Source: Thioclava marina (GTDB lineage Bacteria; Pseudomonadota; Alphaproteobacteria; Rhodobacterales; Rhodobacteraceae). Taken from it: a DNA stretch of 64,000 nt. Shown here in pieces: positions 1 through 7,232 of this stretch (the first letter of the stretch is position 1; each line of letters starts with the position of its first letter). The stretch is from NCBI RefSeq assembly GCF_002020135.1, contig NZ_MPZS01000001.1:806001-870000 (forward strand). The letters are read 5' to 3'. Under the pieces are notes generated by a model, which saw nothing but the letters and a program-made list of their open reading frames with translations, searched no databases and was not told where the DNA came from. The translations under genes and the position numbers were made by a program.

Positions 1-2
1 TG

Positions 3-314
3 GAGGGCGGCCGCATCGTCCAATGCGGCACCGCGCGCGACATCATCGCCAAGCCCGCAAACGGCTATGTGGCCGATTTCGTGGCCCATATGAACCCGCT
101 CGGCGTGCTCACCGCCGAAGACCTCGCCGACCCGCCCGGCACGCCCATAGGCGCCGCCACCGGTGCGCCGATGCCCGCCGACGCCCCGGTGCGCGAGGTG
201 ATGGAGCGGCTGCGTCACGAGGCGGCCGTTCCGCTCAGCGATGGCCGCGTCGTGACCCGCGAAGGCGTGATCACGCGACTCATCGACCCGCAGGGCAGCG
301 CGAGCGTGAACTGA
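3..314 (+). CDS. choV: Choline/glycine-betaine ABC transporter ATPase, 3' end (5' truncated)
   Basis: This is the last ~103 residues of an ABC ATPase of the ProV/OpuAA/ChoV type; the 5' part lies before the window. What is visible is the post-H-loop segment (EGGRIVQCGT, then DIIAKPANGYVADFVAHMNP), which in this family follows the nucleotide-binding core and leads into a short regulatory tail. The tail here is only one degenerate CBS-like stretch (VREVMERLRHEAAVPLSDGRVVTREG). The family energises uptake of choline, glycine betaine or proline at the inner membrane. The permease and binding protein are not in the window. A choline-sulfatase gene at 27.2-28.7 kb makes choline a reasonable substrate, but that link is inferred. 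Family call is fairly sure, substrate is not. Confidence 0.75.
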   Translation, partial: EGGRIVQCGTARDIIAKPANGYVADFVAHMNPLGVLTAEDLADPPGTPIGAATGAPMPADAPVREVMERLRHEAAVPLSDGRVVTREGVITRLIDPQGSASVN

Positions 315-329
315 GGGACGCTTCGCGGA

Positions 330-390
330 GGATATTTTGACCAAGTCGAAGACAAGGCACGCGCCCCCCTTCGACTTGGATCAAATATCC
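330..390. terminator. Inverted repeat between convergent genes, likely bidirectional terminator
   Basis: Two 22-nt arms (330-351 and 369-390) pair with only a few mismatches, around a 17-nt loop. It lies 15 bases after the choV stop and 40 before the end of the convergent EamA gene, where a shared terminator is expected. Each arm also matches the dispersed repeat seen near 24.2 kb and 50.5 kb (core GGTATTT-N-CAAGNNGAAG), so the hairpin seems to be made of two inverted copies of that repeat. Confidence 0.6.
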
Positions 391-430
391 CCGCCGGAGG
401 CATCCTCGCTTTGCCAGAAGAGCGCCCGTC

Positions 431-1336
431 TCAGATCTTGGAGGCCGGGGCCGGCGGCGTGACGCGGCGCTTGAGCTGCGCCTCGCGCCAGGTCATGTAG
501 CTCACGGACGCAATGATGATCGCGCCGCCGAGAATGACGTAGGGGTCCGGTTTCTCGTCGAAAATCGTCCAACCCGCGATCGCGGCCCAGACCAGCTGCA
601 AAAAGATCACCGGCTGCGTCACCGTCACCGGGGCGGCGGCGAAAGCGCGGGTCATGCAGTAATGCCCGCCCGTCGCAAAGACCGCCACCGCACCGAGCCA
701 GAGGGTTTCCGACAGCGAGATCGGCTGCCATTGCCAGATCGCGACCGGCGCAAGCGCCACCGTCACCACCAGCGTCATCATCGCCACCACCGTGCCCGCG
801 GGCACGTAATCGGTAAGCTTCTTCGCCGCGAGATAGGCGCCGCCGAAAAACAGCGCCGCGCCGAGCTGGGCGACATGGCCGGGCTCGATCTCGCGCATCC
901 CGGGCCGCAGGATGATCAGCGCCCCGATCAGCGCCACGATGACGGCCGTGATGCGCCGCCACGCAAGCCCTTCGCCCAGCAAGAGCGCCCCGCCCACAGT
1001 GACCACGATCGGGTTGAGATAGTTGATCGCGGTGACATCGGCGATCGGGATATTGCTCATGGCGAAGAACCAAAGCCCCACCGCCACTGCATGGAGCAAC
1101 CCGCGCAGCCCGAACAGAGCCCAAACCTCGCGGGGGAAGCTCTGGCGCAGGATGCGCATCAGCGCGGGCGCGAAAAACACGATCCCCCAAAGGAAGCGCA
1201 CGAAGGCCGATTGCGCGGCGGGCACCTGATCGCCCAGCCAGTGCACGATGATGTTCACCGCCACGAAACAGGCCGTGGTGGCAAGCATCCACAGAATGCC
1301 GACCAGAGGTTTGTTGGGTTTTTCTTGCGCGCTCAT
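431..1336 (-). CDS. EamA-family (DMT) transporter
   Basis: A 301-residue, very hydrophobic protein with about ten predicted membrane helices in two homologous EamA halves (roughly residues 10-140 and 150-285). The halves show the usual small-residue helix pattern (for example VTAINYLNPIVVTVGGALLLGE in the first and PVIFLQLVWAAIAGWTIFDE in the second). The family exports small metabolites across the inner membrane; the substrate cannot be read from the sequence. The frame stays open far upstream on the same strand, but the conserved protein begins at MSAQEKPNK, so I place the start at 1336. The upstream extension overlaps argO out of frame and has no family resemblance. It lies downstream of argO on the same strand with a 53-base gap, so co-transcription is possible. 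Confidence 0.85.
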   Translation of the reverse strand: MSAQEKPNKPLVGILWMLATTACFVAVNIIVHWLGDQVPAAQSAFVRFLWGIVFFAPALMRILRQSFPREVWALFGLRGLLHAVAVGLWFFAMSNIPIADVTAINYLNPIVVTVGGALLLGEGLAWRRITAVIVALIGALIILRPGMREIEPGHVAQLGAALFFGGAYLAAKKLTDYVPAGTVVAMMTLVVTVALAPVAIWQWQPISLSETLWLGAVAVFATGGHYCMTRAFAAAPVTVTQPVIFLQLVWAAIAGWTIFDEKPDPYVILGGAIIIASVSYMTWREAQLKRRVTPPAPASKI

Positions 1337-1389
1337 GGCCCCTCTTGGACGCGCTGTCGCGGGTTTGTGCAAGCGGCGTCTTGTATCGG

Positions 1390-1995
1390 TTATAATGCGC
1401 CCGCAGCAAGCTTCCACGCGATCGACCCCATCAGCACCGCGATCAGCGCATCGAGCACGCGCCAGGCGACAGGTTTCGCGAACAGGGGCGCGAGCAGGCG
1501 CGCGCCGTAAGCCAAGGAAAAGAAAAACACAAACGAGGCGAGGATCGCGCCTGACGCGAAACCGACCCCCTGTCCCGGGAACTGCGCCGAGACAGCTCCC
1601 AGAAGCACCACTGTATCGAGCCAGACATGCGGATTGGCCCAGGTGAAGGCCGCGACCGTAAGAAGTACCGCGCGCAAGGACGGCGCGCTGCCGGAGCTTG
1701 CCTCGAGATGCTCGCCGCCCCGGATCGCCGCGATCAGCGAGCGGATCGCATACCAGCCCAGAAACGCGACCCCGCCCCAGCGCAACAGCTCGGGTAGCCA
1801 CGGCAACGCGGTCGTGGCAGCGGCGAAGCCCGAGACGCCCAGCGCGATCAGCACCGCATCGGAGAGCGCACAGAACAGCGCGACCGCGAAGACATGCTCG
1901 CGCCGCAGCCCCTGACGCAGCACGAACGCGTTCTGCGCGCCGATCGCGACGATCAGCCCGAGGCCAAGTTTCAGTCCGGACCAGAATGGCAGCAT
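1390..1995 (-). CDS. argO: LysE-family arginine/lysine exporter ArgO
   Basis: A 201-residue inner-membrane protein of the LysE superfamily with the family's opening motif IVAIGAQNAFVLRQGL and five to six hydrophobic helices. The length is typical. The family exports basic amino acids (L-arginine, L-lysine, and the toxic analogue canavanine). The divergent neighbour is a LysR regulator of the ArgP/LysG type, the standard partner that switches the exporter on when the amino acid accumulates. Two near-identical 15-bp palindromes lie between the two starts. Together these make the ArgO call strong; which basic amino acid is preferred is not visible. Confidence 0.9.
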   Translation of the reverse strand: MLPFWSGLKLGLGLIVAIGAQNAFVLRQGLRREHVFAVALFCALSDAVLIALGVSGFAAATTALPWLPELLRWGGVAFLGWYAIRSLIAAIRGGEHLEASSGSAPSLRAVLLTVAAFTWANPHVWLDTVVLLGAVSAQFPGQGVGFASGAILASFVFFFSLAYGARLLAPLFAKPVAWRVLDALIAVLMGSIAWKLAAGAL

Positions 1996-2046
1996 GTCTC
2001 ACCTTCGGGCGGTTAAGGGTGGGCTTCTCTGTGGCGCAGCGCCCGG

Positions 2047-2061
2047 ATAAGCTCAACTTAT
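2047..2061. promoter_or_regulatory. Putative ArgP operator 1
   Basis: Reads ATAAGCTCAACTTAT, an interrupted palindrome of the T-N11-A type bound by LysR-family proteins. An almost identical copy begins exactly 30 bp later (about three helical turns). It lies 52 bp before the argO start and 29 bp before the argP start, in the divergent intergenic region, which is where ArgP should bind to activate argO and repress itself. Confidence 0.75.
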
Positions 2062-2076
2062 TTAATCTTATTCTGT

Positions 2077-2091
2077 ATAAGCTGAACTTAT
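2077..2091. promoter_or_regulatory. Putative ArgP operator 2, overlapping the argP start codon
   Basis: Reads ATAAGCTGAACTTAT and differs from operator 1 at one base. Its last two bases are the A and T of the argP start codon (2090-2092). No Shine-Dalgarno sequence precedes that ATG, so argP may be read from a leaderless or nearly leaderless mRNA, and bound ArgP would then cover its own transcription start. Confidence 0.7.
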
Positions 2092-2953
2092 GCTGGACTA
2101 TCCCGCCTTAGAGGCCCTCGCCGCCGTCGCCGATACCGGATCATTCGAGATCGCCGCCGCGCGGATCGGGGTTTCGCAACCCGCGATCTCGCAACGCATC
2201 CGCTCGCTGGAAGAGCGGATGGGCGCAGTGTTGGTGATCCGCGGCGCGCCCTGCCGGGTAACCGAGGAAGGCGCGCGGCTGATCCGGCACCTGCGCGAGG
2301 TGGCGCTGATGGAGGCGGCGCTAAGCCCGACCAATGCGCCGCCCGTTCTTCGCATCGCGGTGAACGCGGACAGTCTCGCGACCTGGGTGCTCCCGGCGCT
2401 GGCGGAGATCGAGGGCGCGCTCTTCGATCTGGTGATCGACGATCAGGACCATTCCGCCGACTGGCTGCGGCGCGGCGATGTGGTCGCGGCGATCACCTCC
2501 GATCCGGGGCCGGTCGCGGGCTGCGATACGGTGGCGCTGGGGCGGCTGCGCTACATCGCGACGGCGAGCCCCGATTTCATCGCGCGCCATTTCCGCAAAG
2601 GGATCAACAGCGAGAGCCTGCGCGCTGCCCCTGCCCTGCAATTCAATGCCAAGGACCGGCTCCAGGATGCCTGGGCCGCCCAGATCGCGGGCGGTCCGAT
2701 CAGCCTGCGCGCGCATCGCATCGCCTCGACCGAAGGCTTCGTCGAGGCCACGTTGCGGGGCATGGGTTGGGGACTGAACCCGGAGGTGCTGGTGCGCGCG
2801 CATCTGGCCTCGGGCGCGCTCGAAGCGCTTGGACCCGCACCGATCGACGTGCCGCTGCATTGGCAGAGCCAGCGGCGCATGAAGGCCCCGCTTGGCTCCC
2901 TTGGGCGGGCGGTGCGCCGGGCGGCGAAGGGTGTGTTGCTCGACACCCCTTGA
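2090..2953 (+). CDS. argP: LysR-family regulator ArgP (LysG) of the arginine/lysine exporter
   Basis: A 287-residue LysR-type regulator. The N-terminal winged helix (residues 1-65: MLDYPALEALAAVADTGSFE, then AAARIGVSQPAISQRIRSLEE) matches the ArgP/IciA/LysG branch closely, and the rest is the LysR co-inducer domain. The family senses basic amino acids and activates the exporter, here argO transcribed divergently. The ATG at 2090 is used because MLDY is the conserved start of this branch. The start lacks a ribosome site and overlaps a palindromic operator. Family call is sure. Confidence 0.9.
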   Translation: MLDYPALEALAAVADTGSFEIAAARIGVSQPAISQRIRSLEERMGAVLVIRGAPCRVTEEGARLIRHLREVALMEAALSPTNAPPVLRIAVNADSLATWVLPALAEIEGALFDLVIDDQDHSADWLRRGDVVAAITSDPGPVAGCDTVALGRLRYIATASPDFIARHFRKGINSESLRAAPALQFNAKDRLQDAWAAQIAGGPISLRAHRIASTEGFVEATLRGMGWGLNPEVLVRAHLASGALEALGPAPIDVPLHWQSQRRMKAPLGSLGRAVRRAAKGVLLDTP

Positions 2954-2976
2954 CCGGGCGCAAAAAGCGCGTAGAT
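2950..2976 (+). promoter_or_regulatory. Candidate sigma-70 promoter for the TPR-methyltransferase gene
   Basis: A -35-like TTGACC at 2950-2955 and a -10-like TAGATC at 2971-2976 are separated by 15-16 bp, directly after the argP stop. The same TTGACC-GGGCGC string occurs upstream of the tRNA-Gly gene at 22965, which supports reading it as a promoter element. Confidence 0.45.
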
Positions 2977-3022
2977 CGCGCTCGCGGGCAGGTTGGTCCC
3001 GTGTTTCTTTTCCGAAATCGCG

Positions 3023-3958
3023 ATGCTCCCCGTTCTGATGTCTTCCGGCGATCTGATCGCCGACCGTCGTGCCGATTATGCCGAAGCGCTGTTGCCCGAT
3101 GATCCGGGGGCTGCGAGCGAGCTTTATGCGCAGGCGCTGGAACTGGCGCCGGGCTGGGCTGCGGGCTGGTTCCGGCTGGGCGAGATCCGGGCCGAGGCGG
3201 GGCTGGCGGGCGCGGCGGAGGCGTTCGAGGCCGCGATTGCGGCCGATCCGGCGGACCGGCTGGGCGCGAGCCTGCGGCGCGATCTCCTGCGTGAGCGTTC
3301 ACTGGCCGATGCGATGCCCTCGGCCTTTGTCGAGACCCTGTTCGACCAATATGCGCCGGGCTTCGAGGAAGCTCTGGTCGAGAAGCTCGATTACCGCGCG
3401 CCGCAATTGCTCGCGGCTGAACTGGCGCAGCCCTTCGGGCGGGTGCTCGATCTGGGCTGCGGGACGGGGCTGATGGGGTTGGAGCTGCGCGAGGGCGCCG
3501 CGTGGCTGGAAGGCTGGGACATCTCGGCCGAGATGCTGCGCGAGGCCGAGGCGAAGGGGATCTATGACCGGCTGGAAAAGCGCGACCTTTCGGCGCTGGA
3601 GCCCGCTTTCGAGGCATGGGACCTGATCACGGCGGCCGATGTCTTCGCCTATCTCGGTGCGCTCGAACAGATCGTAGGTTGGGTCGCCGCAGCGCTGGCG
3701 CCCGGCGGACGGTTCGCCTTTACCGTCGAGGCGCATGACGGCGCCGAGGCTTATGTGCTGCGCGAAAGCCGCCGCTATGCCCATGCGGAGACACATCTGA
3801 ACGCGCTTATGTCCGAGGCCGGGTTCGAGACGCGCATCCGCCGTGCCGTGCTGCGCCGCGACCGGGGCGCGCCGATCGAGGGATTGGTGGTGCAGGCCCG
3901 CAAACTGGGAGAGGCGCGCGGGCAGATCTCCGGGGATATGCGCGAACTCGAGGCCTGA
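3023..3958 (+). CDS. SAM-dependent methyltransferase with N-terminal TPR-like repeats
   Basis: About 311 residues. Residues 20-75 form two TPR-like helical repeats (ASELYAQALELAPGWAAGWF is typical). Residues ~105-310 form a class I methyltransferase with SAM motif I VLDLGCGTGLMG at about 141-152, an acidic post-I residue in GWDIS, and a motif near DLITAADVFAYLG. Similar predicted methyltransferases with a TPR front are common in Rhodobacterales; the substrate is unknown. The start is uncertain: the frame is open from a TTG at 2993, and ATGs occur at 3023 and 3038. None has a clear Shine-Dalgarno sequence. I chose 3023 because it leaves room for a leader after the candidate promoter. Confidence 0.75.
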   Translation: MLPVLMSSGDLIADRRADYAEALLPDDPGAASELYAQALELAPGWAAGWFRLGEIRAEAGLAGAAEAFEAAIAADPADRLGASLRRDLLRERSLADAMPSAFVETLFDQYAPGFEEALVEKLDYRAPQLLAAELAQPFGRVLDLGCGTGLMGLELREGAAWLEGWDISAEMLREAEAKGIYDRLEKRDLSALEPAFEAWDLITAADVFAYLGALEQIVGWVAAALAPGGRFAFTVEAHDGAEAYVLRESRRYAHAETHLNALMSEAGFETRIRRAVLRRDRGAPIEGLVVQARKLGEARGQISGDMRELEA

Positions 3959-4032
3959 GCGGACGCATTGCGTGCACCGGGCGCGCGGCGCATAGTCGCC
4001 CCGCAACGCCCCCGCAAGCAGGAGAGACGCCC

Positions 4033-4368
4033 ATGGAGCTACCCGAATTCATCCAGGCCTTCCCCGCCCTCGATCTGCCCTTTCCGGAGGATCAGGTCCG
4101 CAGCCACGCGATCCGGTCTGATGCCGGGCTGGTGGTGTTCTTGCACTTCCTGACCGATTTCGAGCTGCCGCCCCATGCCCATAAGGGGCAATGGGGGACC
4201 GTGATCGAGGGCGAGGTAGAGCTGACGATCGACGGCGAAACCCGGCTTTACCGCCCCGGCGAGAGCTATGACATTCCCGCAGGCGCGGTGCATTCGGCGC
4301 GGCTCAAGGCGGGCACGAAGGCGATCGACGTCTTCGAGGAGGCCGATCGCTATCCGTTGAAAAGCTGA
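4033..4368 (+). CDS. Small cupin-domain protein
   Basis: A 111-residue single-domain cupin. The first motif appears around LPPHAHKGQWGTVIEGEVEL (metal-type His-X-His) and the second around YDIPAGAVHSARL. The barrel probably binds a metal or small ligand; the reaction is not known. A good ribosome site (AGGAGA) precedes the ATG by a usual distance. It stands alone between the methyltransferase and the convergent transglutaminase-like gene, so context gives no function. Confidence 0.75.
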   Translation: MELPEFIQAFPALDLPFPEDQVRSHAIRSDAGLVVFLHFLTDFELPPHAHKGQWGTVIEGEVELTIDGETRLYRPGESYDIPAGAVHSARLKAGTKAIDVFEEADRYPLKS

Positions 4369-4378
4369 GCCGCCGCGC

Positions 4379-5152
4379 TCAGGCGCGGATGACCGAGACG
4401 CCTTGATTGATCAGCGTGGCAGGCGCCTGCGATTCCATGAAGGCGATGTCATAGGCATCGCGCCCCACCGCGATCAGCGCCATCGACTCGGGCCCGCACA
4501 TCCCCGTCGCATCGACCAGGTGCCAGCCGCCATCGAGCCAGACCTCTCCCACCGCGTGAAAATCCTGCGGGGTCACGTCGGGCCCGTAGACCGAGGCCAT
4601 GCGCGCCGGGATTTGCGCCGCACGCACCATCGCGCAGAACAGATGGGCGTAGTCGCGGCACACGCCCTGACGGCCCGCGAAGGTTTCGAGGACATTGGTG
4701 TCGCTGTCGGAGGCTCCCGGCACATAAGAGAGGTTCATCTCGATCCAGTCGCGGATCGCGGCCACCTTCGCCCCGCCCTGCAGATCGAAGAAGCGCTTGC
4801 CGACGAAAGAGACGAATTTGTCGGACTGGACGTAGCGCGAGGGGCGGATATAGGGCGCGGCCTCGGTCGGCAGCGCATGGAGCGGCGCGGCCTGCATCCC
4901 GCTCAGGTCAGGCCCGGGGCGCGCGATGTCGATCTGAGCCTGATAATGCAGCTGCATCTCGGTGCCGACCTGCGCCCAGATTCGCTGGCCCACCCCGCTA
5001 TCGCCTGCAATCCGCGTCACGCGGGCATCACCGAGATCGAGGCTTTCGCGCACAATTTGCTGGCCCGGCGCATGCGCTGCCTCGAGCACCAGCGCAACCG
5101 TATTGGGCTGGGGGAATTGATAGGTCATCTGCACGTCGACAGAAATGCGCAT
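4379..5152 (-). CDS. Transglutaminase-like cysteine peptidase-fold protein
   Basis: A 257-residue protein with a transglutaminase-like core at about 105-225. The presumed catalytic triad is visible: Cys165 in GRQGVCRDYAH, His199 in DFHAVGEVW and Asp214 in HLVDATG. The N-terminal ~100 residues form the beta-rich domain often found before this core (MRISVDVQMTYQFPQPNTVA). No signal peptide is seen, so it is likely cytoplasmic. Such proteins may act as proteases or amidases; the substrate is unknown. The start at 5152 is preferred over the longer open frame because AAAGGAG precedes it. Confidence 0.8.
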   Translation of the reverse strand: MRISVDVQMTYQFPQPNTVALVLEAAHAPGQQIVRESLDLGDARVTRIAGDSGVGQRIWAQVGTEMQLHYQAQIDIARPGPDLSGMQAAPLHALPTEAAPYIRPSRYVQSDKFVSFVGKRFFDLQGGAKVAAIRDWIEMNLSYVPGASDSDTNVLETFAGRQGVCRDYAHLFCAMVRAAQIPARMASVYGPDVTPQDFHAVGEVWLDGGWHLVDATGMCGPESMALIAVGRDAYDIAFMESQAPATLINQGVSVIRA

Positions 5153-5380
5153 GTCGGCTCCTTTCGCGACTGGGACGGGGCCCGGACGCGAACGCCCGAG
5201 CAAAGGCGCTGTGCCGAAGGAAGGCGCGCGAACGTGGTTCGGTTCCCCTGAAGGCGGCGGAACGCGGCAAGCCTCGCCCCCCTCAGGCAAGCGGGGCACG
5301 ACATGCGGCCCGGAACGCGAAGGGCGGCGGAGCCTCCAAGGCGCCGCCGCCGCTCGATGGCCGCCAAGTCAGGCCGCGGA

Positions 5381-5809
5381 TCAGTCGATCTTCACCAGTT
5401 CCACGTCGAAGGTCAGCGCCTTGCCCGCGAGCGGGTGGTTGGCGTCGAGGAACAGCTCTGTCTCGTTCGCATCCGCGATCACGACATTGATCGTCTGACC
5501 ATCCTGGGTCTGCACCTGAAGCTGGGTGCCCGGTTCGGTCGGGATGTGATCGGGCACGGCGGCACGGTCGACAGCCTGCACGCGCTCGGGGTGATGGGGG
5601 CCGTAAGCCTCGTCGGGCTCGCAGCGCACGGTGCGCTTCTCGCCGACTTCCATGCCGGTCACACCCTTGTCGAGACCGGGGATGATCTGCCCCGAGCCAA
5701 GCGTGAAGGCGAGCGGCTCGCGGCCTTGGGAGCTGTCGAAAACGGAGCCGTCATCGAGCTTGCCGGTATAGTGAAGATGCAGGGTATCGCCCGGCTTTGC
5801 CTGGGTCAT
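5381..5809 (-). CDS. SlyD-type FKBP peptidyl-prolyl isomerase
   Basis: A 142-residue FKBP of the SlyD-like class: FKBP strands YTGKLDDGSVFDSS and GSGQIIPGLDKGVTGM flank an inserted chaperone flap at about residues 70-120, and FDVELVKID closes the domain. It catalyses proline cis-trans isomerisation and assists folding in the cytoplasm. It lacks the His/Cys-rich metal tail of E. coli SlyD. Start chosen at 5809, after AAAGGA. The 228 bases between its end and the transglutaminase-like gene hold only weak GC hairpins. Confidence 0.88.
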   Translation of the reverse strand: MTQAKPGDTLHLHYTGKLDDGSVFDSSQGREPLAFTLGSGQIIPGLDKGVTGMEVGEKRTVRCEPDEAYGPHHPERVQAVDRAAVPDHIPTEPGTQLQVQTQDGQTINVVIADANETELFLDANHPLAGKALTFDVELVKID

Positions 5810-5981
5810 GGTGAGATCCTTTCGGGGGGAGAGGGTGAATTTACCGAGGCCGCGTTCAGCGCGGGTGGCTCGTTGTTTCACCCCCCAAGCTGGCAATTCC
5901 GGGCGGGAATGTAAACCGGGGGGCGGGAATTGGGCACGAGCAGGCCGGAACAGGCAGCCGGGCGAGACCATGGCAAAACGT

Positions 5982-6007
5982 AAAAAGGCGCCCCGCGGGG
6001 CGCCTTT
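5982..6007 (-). terminator. Rho-independent terminator after yebC
   Basis: A hairpin with 11-base arms of the form AAAGGCGCCCC / GGGGCGCCTTT (5984-6007), followed on the minus strand by a run of T, 24 bases after the yebC stop. Confidence 0.85.
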
Positions 6008-6030
6008 CTGCATTCGATCGGTGGGGCGCC

Positions 6031-6771
6031 TTACAGCTGCGCCGCGACGTCCTCGGGCACGTCGAAATTGGCGGTGACCGACTGCACGTCGTCATCGTCT
6101 TCGAGCGTGTCGATCAGTTTCATCAGCTTCTGCGCGGTTTCCAGATCGACCTCGGTACGGTTCTGGGGCTTCCAGATCAGCTTGGCTTCATCGGCTTCGC
6201 CGAGTTCTGCCTCGAGCGCCTCGGACACTTCCGACAGGCTCTCCATCGGGCAGTAGATCCAGTGGCCTTCCTCGTCGCTTTCCACGTCCTCGGCACCGGC
6301 TTCGATCGCGGCCATCAGAACGGTTTCGGCGTCGCCCACCGAGGCCGGATAGGTGATCTCGCCCACGCGGTCGAACATGAAGCTCACCGAGCCGGTGGTG
6401 CCGAGGTTGCCGCCGTTCTTGGTGAAGGTCGAGCGCACGTTGGAGGCGGTGCGGTTGAGGTTGTCGGTCATCGCCTCGACGATCACCGCGATGCCGTTCG
6501 GGCCGTAGCCTTCGTAACGGATCTCGGTATAGTCGTCGCCCTCGCCCGCCTGCGATTTCTTGATCGCGCGGTCGATCACGTCCTTGGGCATCGACTGCGA
6601 CTTGGCCGCCTTCACGGCAAGGCGCAGACGCGGGTTCTTCTCGGGATCGGGGTCACCCATCTTCGCGGCAACCGTGATCTCCTTCGAGAGCTTGGAAAAC
6701 ATCTTCGAGCGCGCCGCATCCTGCTTGCCTTTGCGGTGCTGGATATTGGCCCATTTGGAATGGCCTGCCAT
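6031..6771 (-). CDS. yebC: YebC/PmpR-family protein
   Basis: A 246-residue member of the YebC/TACO1 family, starting with the invariant [19 protein letters not shown] and carrying [15 protein letters not shown] and [18 protein letters not shown]. Members were described as DNA-binding regulators and more recently as helpers of translation through proline-rich stretches. In many proteobacteria it sits near ruvC; here it does not. Length and all family blocks are intact. Confidence 0.95.
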   Translation of the reverse strand: MAGHSKWANIQHRKGKQDAARSKMFSKLSKEITVAAKMGDPDPEKNPRLRLAVKAAKSQSMPKDVIDRAIKKSQAGEGDDYTEIRYEGYGPNGIAVIVEAMTDNLNRTASNVRSTFTKNGGNLGTTGSVSFMFDRVGEITYPASVGDAETVLMAAIEAGAEDVESDEEGHWIYCPMESLSEVSEALEAELGEADEAKLIWKPQNRTEVDLETAQKLMKLIDTLEDDDDVQSVTANFDVPEDVAAQL

Positions 6772-6846
6772 GGGTATCTCCGTCGGATAATCGCGAAATC
6801 GCGCCCGATATAGTGCGGTTTGGGGGGGCGCTGCAAGCGCGATGGG

Positions 6847-7221
6847 TCAGCCGGGCAGTTTGAGCTGGCCCGCGCCCTGATCCTTGGTGGGGATCGGCTG
6901 GGGCGTCTCGAAGCGCCAGCTCATCCCCGTGGGCGTGGTGAGGCGCACCTTGGCATAGGGTTCGAACAGATCACCCAGCCCGCCCGGGGCGGTGGCGAGG
7001 TAGCTCGGTTTATAGCCCGTCACCTCGTAGCTCATCGGATAGGGACAGTCGTTCAGCGTGCCGGCAAACGTGCCCTCGATCTCGGCGTGGCAGAGCGTTC
7101 CGTCATTGAACGAGACCTCCATCCGCGTCCCCGTGAGATGCACCTTGTCGGGCCAGGACGGCGCGCGCGTTCCGGTCGCACATGCGGCCAGTGCAAGCGG
7201 CAGGATCAGCATGAAACGCAT
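6847..7221 (-). CDS. Small predicted lipoprotein
   Basis: A 124-residue protein with a lipoprotein signal peptide (MRFMLILPLALAAC, lipobox LAAC, acylated Cys at residue 14). The mature part is beta-rich with two further cysteines (DGTLCHAE and LNDCPYPM), which could form a disulphide. I do not recognise a functional family. It starts 12 bases after the stop of the SLC13 permease gene on the same strand, so the two are probably co-transcribed. Confidence 0.7.
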   Translation of the reverse strand: MRFMLILPLALAACATGTRAPSWPDKVHLTGTRMEVSFNDGTLCHAEIEGTFAGTLNDCPYPMSYEVTGYKPSYLATAPGGLGDLFEPYAKVRLTTPTGMSWRFETPQPIPTKDQGAGQLKLPG

Positions 7222-7232
7222 CGGCTTTCTCC

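Noticed and set aside
431-2056. Apparent 541-residue protein with an extra 240-residue front on the EamA transporter
   Set aside because: The front part overlaps argO and reads as Arg-rich nonsense; the conserved EamA protein starts at 1336.
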